From positions 4,464,001 through 4,528,000 of the forward strand of contig CBDCBG010000006.1 in the NCBI GenBank assembly GCA_965214325.1: a DNA stretch of 64,000 bases, given 5' to 3'. Position 1 is the stretch's first letter. Every line of letters starts with the position of its first letter. The notes below the pieces were generated by a model. The model searched no databases and was not told where the DNA came from. It was given only the letters and a program-made list of their open reading frames with translations. Below are positions 1 to 6,512 of the stretch, in pieces. The translations under genes and the position numbers were made by a program. This DNA is from JAJEFO01 sp965214325 (GTDB taxonomy: Bacteria > Pseudomonadota > Alphaproteobacteria > Rhodobacterales > Rhodobacteraceae).

Positions 1-128
1 GTCACCTTTGCCAGGACCTGGTTCGGCGCTGGTTCGGGCAGAGGGCATTCGGCGATTTCGAGCACGTCCGGCCCGCCGGGTTCGCGAACCGCCACGGCGC
101 GCATGGTCGAAGGCAAGGGGTTTGTCAC
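1..128 (-). CDS. Zinc-binding/quinone oxidoreductase (MDR superfamily), N-terminal fragment
   Basis: Partial gene leaving the left edge; only about 42 N-terminal residues are visible. After a short leader they read MRAVAVREPGGPDVLEIAE, then PLPEPAPNQVLAKV. This is the typical first beta strands of medium-chain quinone oxidoreductases and zinc-type alcohol dehydrogenases (GroES-like fold). The catalytic and NADPH-binding parts lie outside the window. I chose the GTG at 126-128 because GGGAGG ends 6 nt upstream; an ATG nine codons later (102-104) is the alternative. It is divergent from the LysR gene, and their shared upstream region has been invaded by two IS elements, so its original promoter is now separated from downstream DNA by about 3.5 kb. 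Family assignment is fairly sure, substrate unknown. Confidence 0.7.
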   Translation of the reverse strand, partial: MTNPLPSTMRAVAVREPGGPDVLEIAECPLPEPAPNQVLAKV

Positions 129-191
129 AGGCACCCTCCCGGAATTCATGATCTGCAATTCCCTATCATCTTCCTCGGCCAGCACAACTGC

Positions 192-200
192 GGGCTTGCG
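192..200. repeat. 9-bp target duplication of the outer ISKra4 element (left copy)
   Basis: GGGCTTGCG occurs here and again at 3663-3671, immediately outside the right tip of the 1953-3662 element. The left copy is now separated from that element by the inner insertion (204-1947). Bringing the two copies together restores an uninterrupted intergenic sequence between the oxidoreductase gene and the LysR gene. Confidence 0.8.
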
Positions 201-257
201 GGGGGGCGCGATTCTCGTATGGTTCACCTTTCGATTCCAAGATGTTCTTCTCGCGAA

Positions 258-1715
258 TCACGCGGCAAGTGCGACCTGCGCCACCGGCCGGTTGTCGTTG
301 GCGCATTGCGGGGGCTTCCAGCCGCCGCAGCGGTTCAGGCGCGGGGCCGCGGCGGCCCAAGCCCGGTCGAAGCGTCCGGACTTGAGAAGCGACCGGAAGG
401 TCAGGACGCCCTGGCCGCCGTCGCGGCCCCAGCTTTGTCCGGAGCGCTTCATCCGGGCAGTCACGAGAACCTTGTTCGCGGATTCCACGGCACCGGAACC
501 GATGGCGTAGCCTGCGTCGGCGGCGTCCGCGTAGTTCATGCGGCGGCGGTTGTTGCGGAAGTAGGCCAGCTCCTTCCGGATGTCGTCGGCACCCTTGCCC
601 TTCCGCAGCAGGTGGCGCATCGCGTCGATCACCTTGCCGGCGCCCTTGGGGTCGTGGCGCAGGACATGCCGCCACTTCTCGAACCAGGCCGTGCCTCCTG
701 CCGTGTCCGGGCCGTAGGCGGCGTCGGCCGCGGCACTCAAATGCTGAGTCGCGTGCCAAAAATCTATCAGGGTCACGTCGGGGCACAGGGAGTCCAGGAA
801 CGCCCAGTTGTCCTTCGCGCCATCGGCGACTGCCGCAAGCTTCAGGTCCGGATTGCGGTCCAGCCAGTGGAACGCCTCGGCCTTCAGCCGAGACTTCAGG
901 CCCGCCTTGCCGGCTTCGGGAAGACGCCCGAAGTACCGGCTCTCCAGCATGTTCCCCTCCGCGTCGACCAAGGCCACGACGCCGCACGACGCCTCGCGCC
1001 AGCCTGCGTCCGTTGCCTTTCCGTCTGCCGTCTCGGCGTTCATGCGCATCATGACGCCGTCGAGCGAGACAAGAAGCGACACAGCCTCCGCTGGCATCTC
1101 CTCCTGCTCCCGGAGATCGCCCAGAAGCGCGCCGGAACACGCCTCAATACAGGTTCCCGCCTCCCCGGAAAGTCGCACCAGGGACGCCGTCGAAGGCCCC
1201 TTGCCGCAAAGCCTCTTCCAAGCGTCCGCGCTCTCGCGGGCCGTCAGGCCGCTCATCAGGTACATCGAGAGACCCGCCGCCGCCGGACGTCAGGCCAAGG
1301 ACGTCAGGCCAAGGACGGCCTCGGCCGGAACCAGGGACGCGCCGTGGCCCGAGGGGCGGTACCGCGACCGGAGGAAGTCGACCGGTCCGAACATCGTCAT
1401 CGCGTGGCCCGGCGTGACCTCTGCCTTCCGGTAGGCCCTGCCGTCGACCTGCAGCGAGGGCCCGTGGTCGTCCAGCGCCGCGAACGCGTCGGCCAGGACC
1501 GAACGGGCCATGCCGAAGACCATGTCGCGAACGGCGCCCTCGGCTTCCAGCGGATCGTCCCGGTACAGGGCCGCGACGTTCTCCGCCAGGCCGATCTCGG
1601 CGGCCCTCTCGACCAGGGCGACGCCCGCTTTCGTGAGGCCGTCCATGGCCGTCGCGACGGATCCGCGTGCATCGTCGATGTTGGCAATCGGGTTCTCTGG
1701 CTGTAGGCTTTCCAT
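258..1715 (-). pseudogene. ISKra4-family transposase, interrupted by one in-frame TGA
   Basis: Two stretches in the same frame make up a full ISKra4-type DDE transposase. The N-terminal part starts at the ATG at 1713-1715 (preceded by AAGGAA) and reads to a TGA at 1290-1292. The remainder continues from about 1265 to 258. The catalytic core is in the second part: LVSLDGVMM (first Asp), VADGAKDNW (second Asp) and GSGAVESANK (Glu). The TGA lies within a 14-bp tandem duplication (1286-1313). Full-length transposase is not expected without read-through, although the C-terminal part could start at the ATG at 1263-1265. Removing one 14-bp unit does not by itself restore the frame, so a second small change must be present. 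Otherwise the residues look undamaged, so inactivation seems recent. Confidence 0.8.
1286..1313. repeat. 14-bp tandem duplication inside the transposase gene
   Basis: GACGTCAGGCCAAG is present twice head to tail (1286-1299 and 1300-1313), followed by GACG, the start of a third unit. On the coding (minus) strand it creates the TGA at 1290-1292 that ends the N-terminal part of the transposase. Slippage at a short direct repeat would explain it. Confidence 0.85.
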
Positions 1716-1717
1716 CG

Positions 1718-1771
1718 GAGCGTTCCTTTCCGCCCCCGTCCAGGGGCATTTGATTGATGCAAGGAACGCTC
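1718..1771 (-). promoter_or_regulatory. Stem-loop masking the transposase ribosome-binding site
   Basis: An 11-bp perfect inverted repeat, GAGCGTTCCTT at 1718-1728 and AAGGAACGCTC at 1761-1771, lies just upstream of the transposase ATG (1713-1715). On the mRNA the promoter-proximal arm pairs with the arm that holds the Shine-Dalgarno AAGGAA, two nucleotides before the start codon. Read-through transcripts entering the element would fold this way and hide the start. Such protection is known for IS10 and IS200; here it is inferred from sequence alone. Confidence 0.6.
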
Positions 1772-1952
1772 TACCACACCGGCCCGTCAGGGCCAGGCGT
1801 CCGCCAGACATGGAAAGAACGCGACCCGCCCGGCGAATTTTCGCGGAATCCGCCGGATCAGCGGCCGTCGCCGGAGACGGCCTCGAAAATGTCGTGTGAT
1901 TTCAGCGCTCTGAAAAAACCGCCATCCGCCATACAGAAATCGCACCCTTGCG

Positions 1953-3662
1953 GGGTGTAACCCAAGTTTCTTGTCAGGCGGCGACAGCCTTTCTCGCCTG
2001 CCAGTCCAGGAAATCGGGCAGCCTCAGGTTCATGACGCAACTCTTGAGCCCGAGCATGGCGTTGGCTCCGCGCTCCGACCAGCGGGTGCCGGGACGCTTC
2101 AGCCGCAGCCCGAACTGCCTGCAGCCGCTTTCCACGACGCCGCTTCCGACCTGCATGCCCTGGTCGCGGTACTCGTCGTACCGCATGCGCTCGATGTTGT
2201 TCCTGAAATAGCGACAACAGGCCTTCACCTCCTCATGACGGCCGCTGAAGGGCTCGAGCTCCCGGATCACCTTGGCGACCCGCCCGGCCTCGATGTCCGC
2301 CTTGACGTCCTTGAACCGCCGGTCCCGTTCCGTCTTGTCCGGGAGGATCGCCTTCACGGCGTCGGAGGCGTATTCGAGGACATGGAACAGATCCAGGACG
2401 CAGGTGACCTTCCGTCCTCCGAACAGCTCGTCGCAGGTGTTCCGTATCCATTCGGCCCCGTCGGAGATGACGACGAGCTCCCCGGCGTCGTGCAGGCCGC
2501 GGCGAAGCGCCTCCCGGTCAAGGCGCGTGGCGAAACCGGAAGGCTCCGGGCTTGCGGACCGAGCGGCCGCGCTGTCGATGAGGCAGCTGGACGTCTCGCT
2601 GCCCCTGTCCTTCAGCGCCGCGCCGGTCTCCGGATCCCGGCCCTCGGCGGTGTACATCACGGCCAGCCTGGCTTCGCGTGTCTTCGAGGTCCCGTCCTCC
2701 TGCTTCCCGGCAACGCCTTCCACGTCACCCTTCCGCATCGGGATCCCGGTCCCGTCGATGGACAGGTACATGCGCGATTCCAATGGCTTGCCCGCGACGA
2801 CCTCCTCCCGCTCGAACCGGAGGACCTCCTCGCCGAGCGCCAGCGACCAGCGCTGCAGCGAGCTCCGGGAGGCGGCCACCCCGGCAAGGTTCGCGATGTG
2901 GCGGCTCGCCGCGTCGAAGCTCATCATCGGCACCGTCTCGGCCATGACGCTCGCCATCCCCGGAGTGAAGGCGCTGCCCTCCAGACCAAGGGCCCGGTCC
3001 AGCGGGAAGCGCCCCTTGCCGCACGACCGGCAATGGAAATGCGTCCGTTCCACCTCGACCCGGCCGAGCCGGGTCAGGAACGACTTCCGCGTCGCCGGAT
3101 GCCGGCGCATCGGCTTGCCGCAGCCCTCGCATTCCGGCGTCGGAAGCATGCCGTCGAGATGCTCCAGGAGCAGCTTCAGCGCCGCCGCGCCGCCGCCAAG
3201 GGAACTGTCGCGGAGCGCCCGCTCCACGCCGTCAAGGTCGGGAACGCCGGACGCGAGGTCCGCCGCAAGCTTCGGAAGCTGCGGCCCGAACTCCGCCGAA
3301 ACGGCTCCCAGCAGCTCCTGAAGCGTCCCGCCGTCCGGCCTGAAGCCCGCCAGCGGCAGCTCGTCTTCCGTGATGTCGCGGCTCCGCACCTCGCCGCCCT
3401 CCAGCCAGTACTGCGTGAACCCGCCGTCGCGCTCGCGGACCACCGGCGGATGAACCGCCGCCTCGCCTTCCGTCAGTCCTTCCAGATACGCCACCGCGTC
3501 CGGATGCCTGTGCCCTTGGTTCCCTGCGTCCTGCGTCATGGTTCGCGCTCCTGCCCGTTGCCTGAAAACGCGCCGCCGACCGATTCGCCCGGCCGTTGTC
3601 GGACACGCCTCCCCGAACAATGGAGCCAAAAACCAACGGGGTCAAAAAATTGGGATACACCC
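1953..3662 (-). mobile_element. ISKra4-family insertion sequence B (1710 bp)
   Basis: The left tip GGGTGTAACCCAAGTTT starts at 1953 and the right tip, on the opposite strand, starts at 3662 with GGGTGTATCCCAATTTT. These are terminal inverted repeats with two mismatches in the first 17 bases. The 9-bp direct repeat GGGCTTGCG flanks it (192-200 and 3663-3671) once the later element A is removed. It holds one uninterrupted transposase gene on the minus strand, so it may still be active. It sits 54 bp upstream of the LysR start codon. Confidence 0.85.
1974..3539 (-). CDS. ISKra4-family transposase, intact
   Basis: A 521-residue DDE transposase of element B. I chose the ATG at 3537-3539, with GGAG about 9 nt upstream; a TTG 30 codons earlier is open but lacks a good site. 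A zinc-finger-like section, CEGCGKPM then CRSCGKGRF, lies at roughly residues 140-180. The catalytic motifs follow in order: YLSIDGTGIPM (Asp), VISDGAEWI (Asp) and QVGSGVVESGCR (Glu). The reading frame is complete, without frameshifts, and ends 21 bp from the left tip. It is only distantly like the transposase of element A, so the two are different ISKra4 subgroups and cannot simply be copies of each other. Confidence 0.88.
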   Translation of the reverse strand: MTQDAGNQGHRHPDAVAYLEGLTEGEAAVHPPVVRERDGGFTQYWLEGGEVRSRDITEDELPLAGFRPDGGTLQELLGAVSAEFGPQLPKLAADLASGVPDLDGVERALRDSSLGGGAAALKLLLEHLDGMLPTPECEGCGKPMRRHPATRKSFLTRLGRVEVERTHFHCRSCGKGRFPLDRALGLEGSAFTPGMASVMAETVPMMSFDAASRHIANLAGVAASRSSLQRWSLALGEEVLRFEREEVVAGKPLESRMYLSIDGTGIPMRKGDVEGVAGKQEDGTSKTREARLAVMYTAEGRDPETGAALKDRGSETSSCLIDSAAARSASPEPSGFATRLDREALRRGLHDAGELVVISDGAEWIRNTCDELFGGRKVTCVLDLFHVLEYASDAVKAILPDKTERDRRFKDVKADIEAGRVAKVIRELEPFSGRHEEVKACCRYFRNNIERMRYDEYRDQGMQVGSGVVESGCRQFGLRLKRPGTRWSERGANAMLGLKSCVMNLRLPDFLDWQARKAVAA

Positions 3663-3715
3663 GGGCTTGCGCCGTCGCGCTTCCGTGTGCATCAGGAACT
3701 GGCGGGAAGTGGCAC

Positions 3716-4603
3716 ATGCTTGACCTCAGAGACCTGGATTGCCTGTTGGCGCTGACGCGCCATCGCCATTTTGCGCGGGCCGCGAGCGACTGCGGCATCT
3801 CCCAGCCAGCGTTTTCCATGCGCATTCGTCAGTTGGAGGAACGCCTGGGCATCCAGATCGTCAAGCGCGGCAACCGGTTCCAGGGGCTGACCTCGGAAGG
3901 CGAATCCGTGGTCGTGCATGCGCGGGCCATCCTGGACAAGGTTCGTACGCTGGAAGAGGAAGTTCGCGCGGCAAAGGGCGAGGTCACCGGAGCGCTCAAG
4001 ATCGGCACCATTCCGACGTCGTCGGCCTATGCCGCCTTTGCGGCCAACAGGCTTCGCTCACGCTTCCCCGGCATTCGCCCGCGAATCGAGACGACCAACT
4101 CGCTGGCCATCCAGCAAGGGGTGGACGACGGAAGATTCGATGCGGGGCTGACATATTCGGAAGGTGCATCCACCGATCTCCTGTGCGTGGAAAAGCTGTA
4201 CGACGAGCAGTACATCCTGTTTGCACCCGAGCATCTTGCGCCTGCCGGCGCCGAAGCCGTCACTTGGGCCGAGGCGGCGGAAATGCCGCTCATCCTTCTC
4301 GAACCCGAAATGCAGAACCGTCGGATCCTTGACCACGCATTCGAGAGCATTGGCGCACATCCTGCCGTGGTCGCCGAAACCAGCGGCTTCATCGCGGCGA
4401 TCGCCATGGCGCGCGAGGGAATGGGGGCAACCGTGCTTCCACGGGTTCTGGTCGACTCGCTTGGCACGCTGGGCGGCGCGGTCCTGTTGCCGATCATCGA
4501 GCCGGCGATCTCAAAGCCCGTGGCCCTCGTGACGCCGAAACGCACCCGGGGGATCCCCGTGGTCGAGGCGCTTCGAAGCATAGTCGCGCCGACGGATCAA
4601 TAA
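3716..4603 (+). CDS. LysR-family transcriptional regulator, likely of the formate dehydrogenase operon
   Basis: A 295-residue LysR-type regulator. The N-terminal winged helix starts at once (DLRDLDCLLALTRHRHFARA) with the recognition-helix region CGISQPAFSMRIRQLEERLG. A periplasmic-binding-like effector domain follows from about residue 90. The ATG at 3716 begins the helix-turn-helix as is usual for the family, and GGGAAG lies upstream; an upstream open stretch is only IS-end sequence. It lies 81 bp upstream of and co-directional with the formate dehydrogenase genes, the place occupied by fdsR-type regulators in alphaproteobacterial fds operons. Control of fds is inferred from this position. 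Insertion of element B 54 bp upstream has probably replaced its native promoter. Confidence 0.8.
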   Translation: MLDLRDLDCLLALTRHRHFARAASDCGISQPAFSMRIRQLEERLGIQIVKRGNRFQGLTSEGESVVVHARAILDKVRTLEEEVRAAKGEVTGALKIGTIPTSSAYAAFAANRLRSRFPGIRPRIETTNSLAIQQGVDDGRFDAGLTYSEGASTDLLCVEKLYDEQYILFAPEHLAPAGAEAVTWAEAAEMPLILLEPEMQNRRILDHAFESIGAHPAVVAETSGFIAAIAMAREGMGATVLPRVLVDSLGTLGGAVLLPIIEPAISKPVALVTPKRTRGIPVVEALRSIVAPTDQ

Positions 4604-4684
4604 GAGTTTCCTATCAAACAATTCGATTTTCTGATTTGACGATATGTTCTCCTGAATCCATTCTGTGCCGGAACAGGAGCGCGC

Positions 4685-6376
4685 ATGGCACCTCTGGACG
4701 ATCAAAAAGGCGTTTGGAAACAACGGCGCACGGGGCGAAGCAGACATGTGCCCAAGGGCCGCCAGGTCGACGGGCAGGCCTTGGCCGACATCCGTGCACT
4801 GCTTGGTGACCGACCGCGTCGCCGTGACCTGCTCATCGAGCACCTGCACCTCGTGCAGGACAGGTACGGCCACCTTTCGGCAACCCACATCGCGGCTCTT
4901 GCCGAGGAGATGCGGCTGGCACAGACGGAAGTGTACGAAGTCGCAACGTTTTATGCGCATTTCGACATAGTGAAGGAAGGCGAGACTCCGCCTCCGGAGC
5001 TCACCGTGCGGGTCTGCGATTCGCTGTCTTGCGAACTGGCCGGGTCCGAACAGCTCAGGCAGGCACTGGAAGAGGGACTCGATGCGTCGAGGGTCCGAGT
5101 GGTCCGTGCGCCCTGCATGGGCCGCTGCGATACTGCGCCGACGCTGGAACTTGGCCATAACCATGTCGACCACGCGACGCTGGAAAGCGTGCGGAAAGCG
5201 ATCTCGGCCGGGCAGACGCACGCCGAGATTCCCGAGTACGAGGGCCTTGAAACCTACCTGGAATCAAATGGATACAAGACGCTTTTGAAGCTGCGAGAGA
5301 GCGGCGACTGGGAAGACGTGCAGCGCCAGGTCCTTGAAAGCGGGCTGCGCGGGCTTGGCGGCGCGGGATTTCCGAGCGGCAAGAAATGGGGCTTTGTAAG
5401 GGCCAATCCCGAACCACGGTATCTGGCGGTGAACGGCGATGAAGGCGAGCCTGGCACCTTCAAGGACCGCTACTATCTTGAGCGCACGCCGCATCTCTTC
5501 CTTGAGGGCATGCTGGTGGCGGCCTGGGCGGTCGAGGCGGAGACCTGCTTCATCTACATGCGCGACGAATACCCCGCGATCCTGGAGATCCTCCGTCGCG
5601 AAATCGCCAAGCTCGAAGCCGAAGGCATCGTGGCGGCGGGCCACATCGACCTTCGACGGGGGGCAGGCGCCTACATCTGCGGCGAGGAAAGCGCCATGAT
5701 CGAGTCGATCGAAGGCAAGCGCGGCCTGCCACGCCATCGCCCGCCCTTCGTGGCTGAAGTCGGCGTCTTCGGGCGCCCGACGCTCGTGCACAACGTGGAG
5801 ACGCTTCATTGGGTCGCCAGGGTCTGCCGCGAGGGTCCGGCATGCCTGAACGCGACCGAAACGAGGGAGCGCAAGGGCCTGCGCAGCTATTCCGTCTCGG
5901 GGCGGGTCGCCAGTCCCGGAGTGTACCTGCTTCCGGCGGGTTCCACGATTCTCGACATCATCGAGGCGGCGGGCGGCATGGCCGAGGGGCACGCGTTCAA
6001 GGCATACCAGCCGGGTGGCCCGTCTTCCGGGCTGCTGCCGGCGTCGATGGACGATGTTCCGCTGGATTTCGACACGCTGCAGCCTCATGGCACCTTCATC
6101 GGGTCCGCTGCGGTGGTTGTCCTTTCGGACAGGGACAGGGCTCGAGATGCGGCGCTGAACATGCTGAAGTTCTTCGAGGACGAGAGCTGCGGCCAGTGCA
6201 CTCCGTGCCGGGCAGGGTGCGAGAAGGCCGTGAAGCTCATGGAGCGCGAAACCTGGGACCAGGACCTCCTTGAAGACCTTTGCCAGGTCATGGCCGACGC
6301 TTCCATCTGCGGCCTGGGCCAGGCGGCGCCCAACCCGATCCGGCTGGTCATGAAGCACTTCGGAGACGAGATTTGA
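4685..6376 (+). CDS. fdsB: NAD-dependent formate dehydrogenase, fused gamma-beta subunit
   Basis: A 563-residue fusion of the two diaphorase subunits that are separate genes (fdsG, fdsB) in Rhodobacter capsulatus. Residues about 30-180 are NuoE/FdsG-like with four 2Fe-2S ligands: C111 and C116 (CDSLSC), C144 and C148 (CMGRC). From about residue 190 it is NuoF/FdsB-like, with the FMN/NADH site GLRGLGGAGFPSGKKW and, near the C-terminus, the 4Fe-4S motif CGQCTPCRAGC. It passes electrons from the molybdenum subunit to NAD+ in the cytoplasm. The alpha subunit follows 136 bp downstream. There is no stop or restart at the domain border, so the fusion appears genuine. Confidence 0.88.
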   Translation: MAPLDDQKGVWKQRRTGRSRHVPKGRQVDGQALADIRALLGDRPRRRDLLIEHLHLVQDRYGHLSATHIAALAEEMRLAQTEVYEVATFYAHFDIVKEGETPPPELTVRVCDSLSCELAGSEQLRQALEEGLDASRVRVVRAPCMGRCDTAPTLELGHNHVDHATLESVRKAISAGQTHAEIPEYEGLETYLESNGYKTLLKLRESGDWEDVQRQVLESGLRGLGGAGFPSGKKWGFVRANPEPRYLAVNGDEGEPGTFKDRYYLERTPHLFLEGMLVAAWAVEAETCFIYMRDEYPAILEILRREIAKLEAEGIVAAGHIDLRRGAGAYICGEESAMIESIEGKRGLPRHRPPFVAEVGVFGRPTLVHNVETLHWVARVCREGPACLNATETRERKGLRSYSVSGRVASPGVYLLPAGSTILDIIEAAGGMAEGHAFKAYQPGGPSSGLLPASMDDVPLDFDTLQPHGTFIGSAAVVVLSDRDRARDAALNMLKFFEDESCGQCTPCRAGCEKAVKLMERETWDQDLLEDLCQVMADASICGLGQAAPNPIRLVMKHFGDEI

Positions 6377-6512
6377 GGGAGTTGCGCGCCATGCGAGGCC
6401 TGAACGGAGGATCGCGGCAGGGACCGGTCGCCCGCCCGAGCATCGTGCATGGGTGCTGCAGACCGTCGCGGCGAGGGCTGCGTGTCATTCAACCCGGTTC
6501 GGGAGCGGGCGC

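Larger units (their letters stand above)
204..1947 (-). mobile_element. ISKra4-family insertion sequence A (1744 bp), inserted at the edge of element B
   Basis: The tips form an imperfect inverted repeat: GGGCGCGATTCTCGTATGG at 204-222, and on the other strand GGGTGCGATTTCTGTATGG ending at 1947. Exact 8-bp direct repeats TTGCGGGG flank it at 196-203 and 1948-1955. The duplicated target spans the junction between the 9-bp duplication of element B and the first three G residues of B's left tip, so A inserted after B. It carries one transposase gene, now interrupted. Boundaries come from the repeats and are well supported; the family call comes from the transposase. Confidence 0.85.

Noticed and set aside
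166..1140. 324-codon minus-strand open frame
   Set aside because: Out of frame with the ISKra4 transposase it overlaps and composed of Arg/Gly/Pro-rich sequence; a shadow of high GC.
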